Shown: positions 41,227-51,448, counted from the first letter of the stretch. The stretch is 64,000 nucleotides of DNA from Legionella hackeliae (GCF_000953655.1 NZ_LN681226.1:62001-126000); one strand, 5' to 3'. Numbers and translations: made by a program. Notes: generated by a model not told the origin, from the sequence alone.

Positions 41227-41942
41227 AATCACTTCAAATCCTCATGTTAAGTAGCGTGCTTTCTACCTCACTGCATGCAGGCAATACAGCAGCCACGCTT
41301 AAGTTTGAAGAAGGGGAGCGATTTGCGCTGTCTTTGTCTTCTCTTAACTTTAATCGTATTGATGTAGAAGGCGAGCGAATTGTTAAAGTCAGCTTCCCTG
41401 AACATTCCTTTATTGTAGAACAAAGTAAAGAAACAGAGGATGATTTGGATGGTGCTGTGGTTTTAAAGCCATTAGCGCATATTCCGTTAACCGTCTATTT
41501 CACAACCAATCTGAATCATCATTTCTCAGCCACCATATCTCCGATTGAAGATTTGGGTAAAACCATTAAATTGGTATCCAAAAAATTAAAAGGGTTTGAT
41601 TACGCTAAGGTGCAAGAACAGAGCCAATACCAACAAAGTGACTTAATGACTGCTCTTATGGAGGGGACCCAGCCTTCCGGTTTTCAAGAAGTGGGCATTA
41701 AACCCACGACCTTTCGTTTGCATAAACAGTTAAAAGTAACGCTGGTGAAACAATACCGAGGCAAAGAGTCTTCGGGCTATGTGTATCGCATCGAAAATCA
41801 ATCCAACAAACCCATGGAATTAACACCAACATTATTCGAACACCCCAAACTGGTTACGATGGAGCTGTCAGAAAAAATGTTGCAACCCAGTCAAACCGCC
41901 TATTTTTATGGCATTTACCGTGAACAATCCAACATGGGGTAA
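41223..41942 (+). CDS. traK: TraK secretin-like periplasmic protein
   Basis: A 239-residue exported protein (signal peptide LQILMLSSVLSTSLHAG) of VirB9/secretin type. Visible are FEEGERFALSLSSLNFNRIDVEGERIVKV and a C-terminal beta-rich half ending QPSQTAYFYGIYRE. In F, TraK, TraV and TraB form the outer-membrane core of the channel. It lies between traE and traB as in F. Confidence 0.8.
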   Translation: MKSLQILMLSSVLSTSLHAGNTAATLKFEEGERFALSLSSLNFNRIDVEGERIVKVSFPEHSFIVEQSKETEDDLDGAVVLKPLAHIPLTVYFTTNLNHHFSATISPIEDLGKTIKLVSKKLKGFDYAKVQEQSQYQQSDLMTALMEGTQPSGFQEVGIKPTTFRLHKQLKVTLVKQYRGKESSGYVYRIENQSNKPMELTPTLFEHPKLVTMELSEKMLQPSQTAYFYGIYREQSNMG

Positions 41943-41956
41943 TAAGGAAGCGTGTC

Positions 41957-43411
41957 ATGATGAAATCGTTTAAAAAGTTAATAAAGAAAAGTAAAAAAGC
42001 TAATCTTAATCAAAGTGCCAAAATGGAGCAGCTCCGTAATGGCTTGGCTTTTCTGCTGCTTGGTGGTTTGTGTTATGGATTTTATCTGTATTCGTCAAAG
42101 CCACAATCTACGCTTCCTACAAATAAAAAACCTGTATTTGATGGGGTATTAGACAGCGCCTTTAGCAAATTAAGTGATGAGGCAGTGCTTGAAAAACAAC
42201 AACGCCAAATTGATGCACTCAAAGCCTTGGTAGAAAAAAATAAAAAGAACACACCAAACAAATCAGACGACCTCGTTTCCGAAAATCAAGCCTTATTAAG
42301 CGCCATGCAAAAACAATTAGAGCAGCTTGCGCTTGAAAATAAAGAAATCAACGGCAAACTACAGGTGGCGTTGCTTAAAAATTCACAAACCAGTTTAGCT
42401 GCTGTGGCTCCAAGACCGCCTACACGTGAAGAAATAGAGGCTCGTCATAAACAACGGATTTTGGATGAAAAAGCCTATTATGGCAAAGCAGGTCTTGAAA
42501 CGGTTCATTTTAATTACCGTCGTCAACAAAAAGAAGAGCGTACACCGGATAATTATGTATGGGCAGGAACCCATGCTGAGGGCATTTTACTGAGCGGGGC
42601 CAAAGGGGATGCTGGGATTAATGGTGCTAAAAATATGGGAACGGCACTGATTCGACTGGATTCTAATGGAATTATGCCCAACAATCGCCATTCACGCCTT
42701 AATGGCTGCCTTGCTATTGTCTCTACGTATGGTGATTTGTCCGATGATGCAGTAGTGATGCACCTTGAAACCCTTTCGTGTGCGAAACCTAATTTAAGTT
42801 TTGAACAAAAGGTGTATGGCGCAGTGTATGACTTGGATGCGATGCAAGACTTACGCGGTACATCCATTTTAAAAACCAAACCTCTTTTAGAATACAGTGC
42901 GGCTGCAGGGATTTTAGCAGGCTTTGGGGATGGGCTTAAAAACCTCAATACAGCTCAGACCATTAATCCAGGCGCAGGCACCATTACGACTTATGGTCAG
43001 GCCTCTACGCTGATGCAATCAGCAGCAGGAGGGGCGGTGAGTAATCCGGCCAATAAAATCTCCGACTACATCATGAAAATCGCCGATATTTATCACCCTC
43101 TGGTGGTGGCACGTGCAGGACGGCGTGTATCCATCATGTTCACCAAAGGCTTTTGGATTGATAGGGCGCACCAATCGTTTGAATCGGGTAAATCCATTGA
43201 TAATCAATCGGCTCAAAATGAGGCCGCGATTACAACAACCATTAGCCGAGCAGGCGGTGAAGGTGGGGAGAGTAGCAGTGGAGAGTCAACTGCTCCGCAA
43301 TCCACGTTCCAATCCGATACGCAAACGGCACAGCAATTTTTAAATCAGAACGGGATGCCCAATCAACCACTCTTTTCAACAGTTAATCCTACAGGAGACG
43401 TACATGGTTAA
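41957..43411 (+). CDS. traB: TraB (VirB10-like) channel protein
   Basis: A 484-residue VirB10-type protein: one N-terminal membrane segment (NGLAFLLLGGLCYGFYLY), a coiled-coil region (EKQQRQIDALKALVEKNKKN), a Pro-containing linker, and the C-terminal beta-barrel with ALIRLDSNGIMPNNRHSRLNGC. It spans the envelope and links inner-membrane ATPases to the outer pore. It overlaps the short traV-like gene by eight bases. Confidence 0.85.
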   Translation: MMKSFKKLIKKSKKANLNQSAKMEQLRNGLAFLLLGGLCYGFYLYSSKPQSTLPTNKKPVFDGVLDSAFSKLSDEAVLEKQQRQIDALKALVEKNKKNTPNKSDDLVSENQALLSAMQKQLEQLALENKEINGKLQVALLKNSQTSLAAVAPRPPTREEIEARHKQRILDEKAYYGKAGLETVHFNYRRQQKEERTPDNYVWAGTHAEGILLSGAKGDAGINGAKNMGTALIRLDSNGIMPNNRHSRLNGCLAIVSTYGDLSDDAVVMHLETLSCAKPNLSFEQKVYGAVYDLDAMQDLRGTSILKTKPLLEYSAAAGILAGFGDGLKNLNTAQTINPGAGTITTYGQASTLMQSAAGGAVSNPANKISDYIMKIADIYHPLVVARAGRRVSIMFTKGFWIDRAHQSFESGKSIDNQSAQNEAAITTTISRAGGEGGESSSGESTAPQSTFQSDTQTAQQFLNQNGMPNQPLFSTVNPTGDVHG

Positions 43412-43631
43412 AGCTTGGTTTGTTTTGTTCTGTTGTTGTTCGGCAGTGACGCTTACGGGGTGTTCACGCTCCATTTTTGATCATCAAGATGTTCGCTGTC
43501 CTTTTGTCGAGCGTGGTGGGTGCCAAAGCATGGAGCAGGTGAATCGTATGGTGGATGCACGGCGATTTACACCGGATGGGCAATACGTGCAACAAGAGCA
43601 ATGTGTAGGCTGCAGCGCCTATTCAAAATAA
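43404..43631 (+). CDS. traV: short TraV-like lipoprotein
   Basis: Only 75 residues with a lipobox (VTLTGCSRS). Cys residues repeat later (DVRCPF, RGGCQSM, EQCVGCSAY). F TraV is about 170 residues, so this is a reduced version, but its place between traB and traC and its lipobox fit the outer-membrane anchor role. A missing domain could be supplied by TraK. Confidence 0.65.
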   Translation: MVKAWFVLFCCCSAVTLTGCSRSIFDHQDVRCPFVERGGCQSMEQVNRMVDARRFTPDGQYVQQEQCVGCSAYSK

Positions 43632-43660
43632 ATGAAACGGAAACTTTTTTAGGATTAACT

Positions 43661-46237
43661 ATGTTCGCAACACTAAAAAAATACGTCCAGGGTTTTAGGA
43701 ATTCAATTGATGATTATTTGGTGGATGGGGAAGAATCGTCTTCCCAAAATACCTTAAATGTTGGCGATCACCAATACCCTCTTTTTTGCAAGGAACTTCC
43801 TTATCAGTATTATGACGAGGAATCGCATTTATTTATTAATCGCTGGAACACAGGCTTATTGTATCGCATCACCCCGTTAACCGGTGCGAATGAAAAAATT
43901 GCAGAGCAGTTGGACTCGATTTTAAGAACCAAGGTTTCTGATGAATTTACCTTACAGCTCATCTTAGTCAAACACAATCAAGTGGGGCATGAGCTGGATG
44001 CTTTTTCAAACCAGTTCATGACTCCAGATTTTGAACAGTTAAGTGTGATGGGCAAAAGCCTTCGTTCGTTTTATGGTGAGGCCGCAGTTCATGGATTTAA
44101 AACCAATACCAATGTTAATCCTCGAATTACACAAACTGAATGTTATGTCGTTGTCGATAAAATCAAGGGAAAAAATGAGGAAGAGGTTAAAGCCTGCTTT
44201 GCTCAATTTCGTATTGCCTTTGAAGCCTCGTTGATGTCGGCCAAAATTGGCTTTAGAACCTGTAATGCTGAAGATTTATTACGCTTACTTCATTTTTACC
44301 TGGCTCATGAACCCGATAATATTTACCCCAAATCCTCCTCTTATGATCCAACGCAACTCATTAAGCATCAGGTGGTTGGCCGTGATTTTGATGTAGAGGT
44401 AGCCAAAGAAGGCCTGCTTTTTAGTGGGGTTAATAATCAAGGAAAGGCTTTTGAAACTGTGGGTTCCGTGATGACCATCGATGGTTTACCGAGTGAGTAC
44501 CATCTTTGGGACAACATTAATAACAGTGCCAATATTTTTCATCCAGAACAAAGCATCCCCTGTAATCACATTATTTCTGTTACTTATCTGGTTGACGAAC
44601 AAAATAAAGCGCAGGGACGTGCGAATCGCAAGACCAGTGATTTGGATAAAAAAGCGAAAGGCGATTATGCGCTGCATGTTGCCGGTACAGAAAAAAAAGC
44701 GCGTGAATGGCGTCATTTTCGTGATGATTTGGCTTCAGGAAAGACGCGTTCTTGTAAGATGCTGTATAACGTCGTGCTATTTTCCAGACGTTCCGAATAT
44801 GCCCGCGATGTGGAAGCAGCTCGTACCTGTTTTTCTTATAACGGTATTAAGCTCGCGCTAAGCCGTAGGATGCAATCTCCCTATTTTCTAGCAACATTGC
44901 CTTTTTTATTTACGAATCATCTCCAAAAAGGATTTCAGCTACCCACGATGATGTGGCCTATTTCCTCATGGAATGCGACTCAATACATGCCTATTCTTTC
45001 GGATTGGTCGGGTACGGGATCGGGCATTTTATTGCCGACACTACGCAACCAATTTTCTTGTATTGATCCATTCTCAGGTAAGTTGGGCACGAATTACAAC
45101 ATTTCTGTGACCGGCACATCAGGCGGGGGAAAGAGTTTTTTTATTCAAATGCTGATGCTCAACGTGCTGTTCAACGGCGGGGATCTCTTTATTGTCGATG
45201 TCGGGGGAAGTTATAAGAAGTTATGCCACACCTTAGGCGGTGTGTATCTGGAATACTCCAATTTGGCAATGAATCCCTTTACTCATGTCACGAATATTGG
45301 CAAAGAAATACAGCATATTCTTTCTTTGTTTCAATTATTAGCGTGCGCTAAGGATGGAGCCAGTGATGATGACCGAGGAACGTTACGAGAGGCAATATTG
45401 CAGGCGTTTTTTGAACATCAGCAAGCCACATTAATTGATCATGTGCAGGCTAAGCTTCTGGAGTTGCATCAGAACGACCGAGAAAAATACCCTACAGGGA
45501 AAATTCTGGCGAAAAATCTTGATCCCTATTGCACTCATTCAGAGCATGGTACGGTCTTTAATGCGCCTTCTAAGTTAGCGCCTGATGCACGCATTATTGT
45601 CGTGGATTTAAAAGAAATTGAGGACGATGAACACATTCGTGCACCGGTTTTACTGTCTATTTTGTCTCAGTTTCAAGGCCGTATGTTTAATTCCGATCGT
45701 AGCCGTCAAAAAATGTGCATCATTGATGAAGCCTGGTCCTTATTCTCTGGCGATCAAATTGCAGTGAATTTCATTAACCGAGGGTTTCGTACAGGGCGGC
45801 GGCATAATGCTTCTTTTGTGACGATCACGCAAGGTATCGATGATTATTACGCCTTCCCTGAAGCACGTGCTGCTTGGGAAAATTCTGCTATCAAACTCAT
45901 TTTTCTTCAAGATGGAGATTCCCTTGTCAAGCACCAACAAGAGCATAACACGTTTTCTGATTTTGAATTTAAATTACTTTCTTCTTTTCCTAAAGCGAAG
46001 GACGCTGGATTTTCACAAGTTCTGATTCGTGCAGACGGTATTTCCTCGTTTCATCGGCTCTTTGTTGATCCGTTTACACGGGTCCTATTGTCTTCTGATG
46101 GACGCGATTATCAAGCGGTAATGAATTACATCGCGCAGGGGCGATCGTACATTCATGCCGCCATGCTGGTAGCCAACAAACACTATGGCCTATCCAAAAA
46201 CGTGTTAGTGGAAGGAGGGCTTGCTGATGCTGCGTAA
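43661..46237 (+). CDS. traC: TraC (VirB4-like) pilus-assembly ATPase
   Basis: An 858-residue ATPase. ATG 43661 gives MFATLKKYVQGFRNSIDDYL; the frame open upstream to 43520 overlaps traV and is rejected. Walker A GTSGGGKSFF is at about residues 485-494, FIVDVGGSYKKL follows, and Walker B-like RQKMCIIDEAWSLFSG lies near 690. It powers pilus assembly at the inner membrane. It overlaps the trbI-like gene by 11 bases. Confidence 0.88.
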   Translation: MFATLKKYVQGFRNSIDDYLVDGEESSSQNTLNVGDHQYPLFCKELPYQYYDEESHLFINRWNTGLLYRITPLTGANEKIAEQLDSILRTKVSDEFTLQLILVKHNQVGHELDAFSNQFMTPDFEQLSVMGKSLRSFYGEAAVHGFKTNTNVNPRITQTECYVVVDKIKGKNEEEVKACFAQFRIAFEASLMSAKIGFRTCNAEDLLRLLHFYLAHEPDNIYPKSSSYDPTQLIKHQVVGRDFDVEVAKEGLLFSGVNNQGKAFETVGSVMTIDGLPSEYHLWDNINNSANIFHPEQSIPCNHIISVTYLVDEQNKAQGRANRKTSDLDKKAKGDYALHVAGTEKKAREWRHFRDDLASGKTRSCKMLYNVVLFSRRSEYARDVEAARTCFSYNGIKLALSRRMQSPYFLATLPFLFTNHLQKGFQLPTMMWPISSWNATQYMPILSDWSGTGSGILLPTLRNQFSCIDPFSGKLGTNYNISVTGTSGGGKSFFIQMLMLNVLFNGGDLFIVDVGGSYKKLCHTLGGVYLEYSNLAMNPFTHVTNIGKEIQHILSLFQLLACAKDGASDDDRGTLREAILQAFFEHQQATLIDHVQAKLLELHQNDREKYPTGKILAKNLDPYCTHSEHGTVFNAPSKLAPDARIIVVDLKEIEDDEHIRAPVLLSILSQFQGRMFNSDRSRQKMCIIDEAWSLFSGDQIAVNFINRGFRTGRRHNASFVTITQGIDDYYAFPEARAAWENSAIKLIFLQDGDSLVKHQQEHNTFSDFEFKLLSSFPKAKDAGFSQVLIRADGISSFHRLFVDPFTRVLLSSDGRDYQAVMNYIAQGRSYIHAAMLVANKHYGLSKNVLVEGGLADAA

Positions 46238-46562
46238 TTATAAAACCCAACTCTTGATTCTAGCGGGTTTAGTCTTGTCTGGAATGGTGTTATGGAGCAT
46301 GCACAAGCCCGCACCCCTGGCTGTGGTGGATATGCAGCGGTTACTGAATCAGCCGGCGGTTTTATTGAGCCAAAGTAATTTATCAGAACAAGAGCAAAAA
46401 AAGGTGTTAAAGCAGTATTCATCGTTGTTGCCTCAGACCTTGTCTCAGTATGGGGCTTCTCATCATGTGACCCTAATCACCGCAACAGTGATTTCCAGTG
46501 GACGTTTCGATGTGACGGATGAGGTGATTGCAGCAACCTTGGAACAGTTGGGTGCACTATGA
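46227..46562 (+). CDS. trbI: TrbI-like protein (F-type)
   Basis: A 111-residue protein with one N-terminal membrane segment (LLILAGLVLSGMVLWSMHK) and a periplasmic part containing VVDMQRLLNQPAVLLSQSNLS. In F the trbI gene lies between traC and traW, and the product affects pilus outgrowth and retraction. GGAGG stands before ATG 46227, though TTG 46221 is also in frame. traW overlaps its stop by four bases. Confidence 0.7.
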   Translation: MLRNYKTQLLILAGLVLSGMVLWSMHKPAPLAVVDMQRLLNQPAVLLSQSNLSEQEQKKVLKQYSSLLPQTLSQYGASHHVTLITATVISSGRFDVTDEVIAATLEQLGAL

Positions 46563-47185
46563 AAAAAGTGGCGAGCTTGATTGCAGCACTCTTAATGAAC
46601 GTTGCTCCGATATATGCCAAAAACTTAGGCAATTACGGCCAGCTTTTTCCTGTTGTCGAGCAAGACATCCGTCAGGTCATCATGGCGAAGCTGCATCGCT
46701 TAGAGCAATCAGGTGCCTTGAAACAACATCAACAACAAATAGTGGCGCGAGTGGAGGAGCATGTGAGAAGACCAAAACCACTTCATTTACCTACGACGAA
46801 CACTCCTAAAACGCATGAATTAGATCCAAGTATCGTCGTGAATCAAACGCTTTACACCCAGGATGGGACGATTATTGCGAAGAAAGGGGTGCACCTTAAT
46901 CCTTTTGAACGCGTATCTTTTTCTAAAACACTGTTTTTTTTCGATGCCGATGATCCGAAGCAACTCGCCTGGGCCAAAGCGCATTATAAGCATTTTGACC
47001 AGGTGAAATTTATTTTAACCGGAGGGGATGTTAAGGAGGCCTCCGAGGTTTTGGGTTCGGTTTATTTTGATTTAGAAGGGCGCTTGAGTCGTTATTTTCA
47101 CTTAAAGCATGTGCCTTCCGTAGCCAGCCAAAAAGGATTGGTTTGGCGTATTCAAGAAATTGGTCAATACGAGTTACGCAAATAG
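46559..47185 (+). CDS. traW: TraW pilus-assembly protein
   Basis: A 208-residue exported protein (signal peptide VASLIAALLMNVAPIYA). The TraW features are KNLGNYGQLFPVVEQDIRQVI, GVHLNPFERVSFSKTLFFFD and VKFILTGGDVKEASEVLG. It acts in the periplasm with TrbC and TraU. It overlaps trbI by four bases. Confidence 0.85.
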   Translation: MKKVASLIAALLMNVAPIYAKNLGNYGQLFPVVEQDIRQVIMAKLHRLEQSGALKQHQQQIVARVEEHVRRPKPLHLPTTNTPKTHELDPSIVVNQTLYTQDGTIIAKKGVHLNPFERVSFSKTLFFFDADDPKQLAWAKAHYKHFDQVKFILTGGDVKEASEVLGSVYFDLEGRLSRYFHLKHVPSVASQKGLVWRIQEIGQYELRK

Positions 47186-47196
47186 GAGTAGGTACT

Positions 47197-48192
47197 ATGA
47201 ATAAAAAAACGTTGATTACCCGATTCATGGTGCTGTTTTTATTGAGTTCGCTGAACTTCATCTATGCGTCTCAGTGCAAAGGACACTTCGTCAATCCAAT
47301 TACCGATGTCTGCTGGAATTGTTTGTTTCCACTTACTATTGGCAGTAGTGAAGTGGTTAAAAGCAGTTATCCTGATACAAAAAATCCAGGTAATCCTTTG
47401 TGTTTATGCCCTACACCCATTGGCGAGCGTTTAGGCGTCACTATTGGTTATTGGGAACCAGCGGCCTTGGTTGATGTGACGCCTAAACCCTGGTGTATGG
47501 TCAATTTAGGCGTGCAACTGAATGTCACTAAAAAAGGGTTAGGTGGCTCACAGATGCCGGAGACCGATGGACGCGGTGCGTTTTATTACGTTCATTGGTA
47601 CAAATACCCTCTGGTTTATTGGCTGCAAGTATTAACGTCCTTAGGGTGTATGGAAACTGAAGATTTTGACATCTTATATCCGTCGGAGTTAGACCCCACT
47701 TGGAATGATTCAGAACTGGCCTTTGTTCTAAATCCTGAAGCCGTTTTATTTACCTCCTCGTCTGCAAGAGCTTCTTGTGCCTTTGATGCGACCAAAGCAC
47801 TTGCAGGCACTGCCGTGAACAGTCTTTTTTGGTGCCAGGGTGCGCAAGGTTCTACGTATCCATTAACGGGGTTTGTGGCACATCAAGCAAGTCCTATAAG
47901 TACCGCAGCCTTACTTGCAGAACGCGTTGATTTTAAGTTGCATCGACCACCGACACCTGCGATTCGCGATTCGATAGGCCAAGATTGGCCTGCTGTATGT
48001 CATACCTATGCATCGAGCATTATGCCCAAAGACCGTTATCGCTATCAGTTGGTGAATACCTTGCCTGAAGCGCATCGTTGCCATCCGTTTGGACAATCCG
48101 TCATTGGATGGGAAGCAGGACACACCTATCCAGGTGATGGCGACAATTTTGGGTTTTTAATTTGGAAGAAAAGGAACTGTTGTTTTCTTTAA
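47197..48192 (+). CDS. traU: TraU mating-pair formation protein
   Basis: A 331-residue exported Cys-rich protein, matching TraU: CKGHFVNPITDVCWNCLFPLTI just after the signal peptide, then LCLCPTPIGERLGVTIGYWEP and later YHWYKYPLVYW-like YVHWYKYPLVYWLQVL. ATG 47197 with AGGAGTA is used rather than the frame start at 47143. TraU functions in DNA transfer, and its Cys count fits a substrate for the thioredoxin-like proteins TrbB and TraF. Confidence 0.88.
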   Translation: MNKKTLITRFMVLFLLSSLNFIYASQCKGHFVNPITDVCWNCLFPLTIGSSEVVKSSYPDTKNPGNPLCLCPTPIGERLGVTIGYWEPAALVDVTPKPWCMVNLGVQLNVTKKGLGGSQMPETDGRGAFYYVHWYKYPLVYWLQVLTSLGCMETEDFDILYPSELDPTWNDSELAFVLNPEAVLFTSSSARASCAFDATKALAGTAVNSLFWCQGAQGSTYPLTGFVAHQASPISTAALLAERVDFKLHRPPTPAIRDSIGQDWPAVCHTYASSIMPKDRYRYQLVNTLPEAHRCHPFGQSVIGWEAGHTYPGDGDNFGFLIWKKRNCCFL

Positions 48193-48208
48193 ATGATGGG
48201 GATGAATT

Positions 48209-48871
48209 ATGAATGCATTCGGAATTTTTTTAAGTAGCCTGTTTTTAGCCACCGCAAGTCATGCCAATGTGAATGATTTTCTTAATGAGGCATCGGCAAC
48301 GGGTAAGGCGGCGCACGATTCAGTAAGCCAGGACACGTTGGCTCATTGGAATGCGACATCCAATCAATCCTATGCACAAAATAAGACCTTGATTGATCAG
48401 ATTATTGAACAGTCACGGCAAGGAGCCCCTATTGCCCAAAAAGGCCAAACCGTTGATGGAGCCGTATTATTTGTGTCTTTTTCCATGCCAGAACCCTTGT
48501 TGTTTTCACTGAGCGATGAGGCAGCTGCTTATAAAATTCCGGTTGTGATTAATGGTCTGATTGAGGGGGATTTTAAAAAAACCATAACGGTGTTTTCCAA
48601 GCTTCATGCTAAGGCCAAAGAGTCCAAATGGGCGTTTAATGGAGTATCGATTGATCCTCTATGGTTTGAACAATTTCATATCACTGCGGTGCCTGCACTT
48701 GTTGTGAGCAAAAGGCCGAGCTCCTGTGGACAGCAACTTATTTGTCCCGAACAGACTTATGATGTGGTGTATGGCAATGCATCTATAAAAAACAGTTTAC
48801 AACTCATTGCACAGAAAGGGGATAGTGCAAACGAGGTGGCGCAAGCTCTTTTGGAGAACACTCATGTCTAA
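48209..48871 (+). CDS. trbC: TrbC-like periplasmic protein (F-type)
   Basis: A 220-residue protein with a signal peptide (GIFLSSLFLATASHA). The C-terminal half is thioredoxin-like: AVLFVSFSMPEPLLFSLSDE, then WFEQFHITAVPALVVS. F-type TrbC lies between traU and traN and joins TraW in pilus assembly. It overlaps the traN start by eight bases. Confidence 0.8.
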   Translation: MNAFGIFLSSLFLATASHANVNDFLNEASATGKAAHDSVSQDTLAHWNATSNQSYAQNKTLIDQIIEQSRQGAPIAQKGQTVDGAVLFVSFSMPEPLLFSLSDEAAAYKIPVVINGLIEGDFKKTITVFSKLHAKAKESKWAFNGVSIDPLWFEQFHITAVPALVVSKRPSSCGQQLICPEQTYDVVYGNASIKNSLQLIAQKGDSANEVAQALLENTHV

Positions 48872-50663
48872 GTGGGTTGTTTTAATGGCGTTACTTTCTA
48901 TGGGATGTTTTGCGAATCAAACAGGAACCGATTTTAACGCCTTTAAAAATTATGCTAAATCGTTAAACGCCCAACCTAAAGATGCCATGCACGGATTTGA
49001 TCCCCATGCGCTTTTTGATCAGTACTCAGAGCACCCTGCGCAAGAAGGATACTATCAAGGGATTCAAAAGGAGCAAACAGATTTATCAAGCCAGGCCAAT
49101 GCGGCGATTAAAAATGATCCTGGTGCCAAAACGGTCATTGATCATTTTGGAACAAACAAATTTGAACTCAATCAAGCAAATTCCGTATTGGCTCAATCTC
49201 AATTGATTCAGGATGAAAGTTATGCGATTACGCACGGACAATCCAATGATCGTGTTCAATGCTCGAATCAAAAGCCTACCTGCACGATTAAGACACATGA
49301 AGAACAATGCTTCAGCTCTCGTTTATTGCCCGATCAAACCTGCACCAAGTACCTTAAGGTCCTGGTGGACTCCGAAAAAGTGGTGCAACGCGCTGATTTT
49401 TCGTTTTATGTTGCTAAAAAATGGACCGGAGTGATTACTGTAAATTTGGTGACTGGCGCAATCACTAATGCTGTGGGTGGCTCTGTTCCTTATCCCATTC
49501 GGATGAAACATTCGTGTGATGGAATGAGTGCCACCATTCATTCGATACGAAATAATGGGGCGAATGCGTATTGGGTTCAGGTGATTGGTACTCCAACATG
49601 CGCTAATAATGGGTTGTTGACCTTTTATATTAATAAAGGATGGGGACGAATTTATCCCATTCAAGTTGCTTTGACGGTCACAGCACACTCCAAACCCTAC
49701 ATCAGCCAAGAATATTGGGACAATCATTGCATGAGCTTTGAAAATAAGGGGTCGCTGTGTCGAATCAAAAAAGAACAATGCACGGATACTCAGTCACCTA
49801 AAGTAATTGATGGTCTTCCTGTATCCCGTGCGTGTTGGGCAAAAGAGCTGACGTATTCTTGTTCTAGCGCGGCTGCTGATGAATGCATCACACAGAAAAA
49901 TAAAGGGTGTTTTCAAACGGCCTCTGAGTGTGCGCGTTTTGATAAGCAGACTTGTGCCCTGTATAAGCAAACGTACAGTTGTCAAGAAAATGTGTGTGAA
50001 GCACCTATCGAATGTATTAAAGACTTATTTTGTGCCGATGGTGACTGTACAGAGCATTCCCAAACCCAAAATACTGATTTTGGGCAAAGTGTTTCTTCTT
50101 TAGCGGTTGTGGGGGAAGCGGGGCATGAATTAAGTCAACAACCCAATGCGTCTCTTTTTGGTGGTAAAGCAGTGCAATGCAAAATATGGCCCTTGGATCT
50201 TATTGATTGTTGTCATGATAAAGGATGGGGAAAAGACATTGATTTGCTTCATTGTCGTGATGAAGACAAAGCGCTGGGTCGCGCCAAATTAAATTATGTA
50301 GCTCATTATCTGGGCGAGTATTGTAGTGAAGAAGTGGCTGGGGTTTGTTTAGAACACAAACGCTCTTACTGCGTATTTCCAAGCAAAATGGCCCGAATTA
50401 TCCAGGAGGCTCGTCTTACACAAGTTAATGGTCATGGTTTAGGTGATGCAGAGCATCCAACCTGTGCAGGAATGAGTGTTGCGGAACTGCAGAAGATGGA
50501 TTTGGGGCGGGTTGATTTTGTGACCCCAATCTATCCTTTTGGTTACGGGACACCCAATAAAGCGGCAGGGATTGCAGGTGATCTAAAGATCAAGTCTCAA
50601 GATCCTAAAAAGTCCATTGATGAAGTCACACGAAGAATGCAAAAAAAGGCAGGTGAGTTATGA
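48864..50663 (+). CDS. traN: TraN mating-pair stabilisation adhesin
   Basis: A 599-residue exported protein very rich in Cys, mostly in the middle (CSNQKPTCTIKTHEEQCFSS, CITQKNKGCFQTASECARF and similar). TraN is the outer-membrane adhesin that contacts the recipient. Near the end the WPLDLIDCCHDKGWGKDIDLLHC and YCVFPSKMARIIQEA segments are characteristic. ATG 48864 is chosen. It overlaps traF by four bases. Confidence 0.88.
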   Translation: MSKWVVLMALLSMGCFANQTGTDFNAFKNYAKSLNAQPKDAMHGFDPHALFDQYSEHPAQEGYYQGIQKEQTDLSSQANAAIKNDPGAKTVIDHFGTNKFELNQANSVLAQSQLIQDESYAITHGQSNDRVQCSNQKPTCTIKTHEEQCFSSRLLPDQTCTKYLKVLVDSEKVVQRADFSFYVAKKWTGVITVNLVTGAITNAVGGSVPYPIRMKHSCDGMSATIHSIRNNGANAYWVQVIGTPTCANNGLLTFYINKGWGRIYPIQVALTVTAHSKPYISQEYWDNHCMSFENKGSLCRIKKEQCTDTQSPKVIDGLPVSRACWAKELTYSCSSAAADECITQKNKGCFQTASECARFDKQTCALYKQTYSCQENVCEAPIECIKDLFCADGDCTEHSQTQNTDFGQSVSSLAVVGEAGHELSQQPNASLFGGKAVQCKIWPLDLIDCCHDKGWGKDIDLLHCRDEDKALGRAKLNYVAHYLGEYCSEEVAGVCLEHKRSYCVFPSKMARIIQEARLTQVNGHGLGDAEHPTCAGMSVAELQKMDLGRVDFVTPIYPFGYGTPNKAAGIAGDLKIKSQDPKKSIDEVTRRMQKKAGEL

Positions 50664-51448
50664 GTCGCCTGTTGATGCTGATGGTATGGGGACTGTTCGT
50701 GACATCGCTTCATGCGGACATTGTGCAGGAGCATGCAAAAGGCTTTCATTGGTATAGCGTTGAAGAGGCTCCCAAACCGATTAAAAAAACACTGCAGCCA
50801 CGACCTGCTCCGGTGGTGAAATCTCCTTATGAGCGCTTAATGGATAAGCGTAAGGAAACTCTGAATAAACTGGCAGAGGCTTTGATTGCGCCATCTTTTA
50901 ATGCAACGCACGAGTATATGAAAGCGCAAATGGATTATTCAAAAAATAATCAGCAATTTGTGCGCTATTGGCAACAAGTTTTATTGGTCCATCCTGAATT
51001 GGATAGCACACTTAATTTTCCAACCGATAACTCAGCGATTGCAGTACGCAATGATGCACAAAAAGTATTAATCAACAAAGTCATTCAAGAAAGCAGTGTG
51101 CGTTATGGCTTTATCTTATTTTATCGTGGCACGAGCTCCATTTCACAAAAAATGGTCATGCATTTGCTTCCCTTTATTAAAGAATATGGTTTTTCCATGA
51201 TCTCAGTCAGTACGGATGGCCAACTCATTGATGGGCTTCCTAATCCTAAATCAATTCCTCTGGAAACGGTTCAAAAACAAGTAGCACTTGAGGCGAAGTA
51301 CATGCCCGCTCTTTATTTTGTGGATTTAAAGAGCAACAAGATGTCGCCAGTGTCTTACGGGTTTTTATCTTTAGAAGAGCTGAAGCAGCGCATTTTTGAT
51401 GTGATGACGCAGTTTAAACGGTTTAGTTATGAAGGAGTGAATGAATGA
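50660..51448 (+). CDS. traF: TraF thioredoxin-like assembly protein
   Basis: A 262-residue exported protein. The TraF-type ending is VRYGFILFYRGTSSISQKM, where thioredoxins have CxxC; the Cys are missing as in F TraF. The last part is thioredoxin-like (KYMPALYFVDLKSNKMSPVSYG). It helps fold or assemble the pilus machinery in the periplasm. It is linked by four-base overlaps to traN and trbB. Confidence 0.85.
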   Translation: MSRLLMLMVWGLFVTSLHADIVQEHAKGFHWYSVEEAPKPIKKTLQPRPAPVVKSPYERLMDKRKETLNKLAEALIAPSFNATHEYMKAQMDYSKNNQQFVRYWQQVLLVHPELDSTLNFPTDNSAIAVRNDAQKVLINKVIQESSVRYGFILFYRGTSSISQKMVMHLLPFIKEYGFSMISVSTDGQLIDGLPNPKSIPLETVQKQVALEAKYMPALYFVDLKSNKMSPVSYGFLSLEELKQRIFDVMTQFKRFSYEGVNE

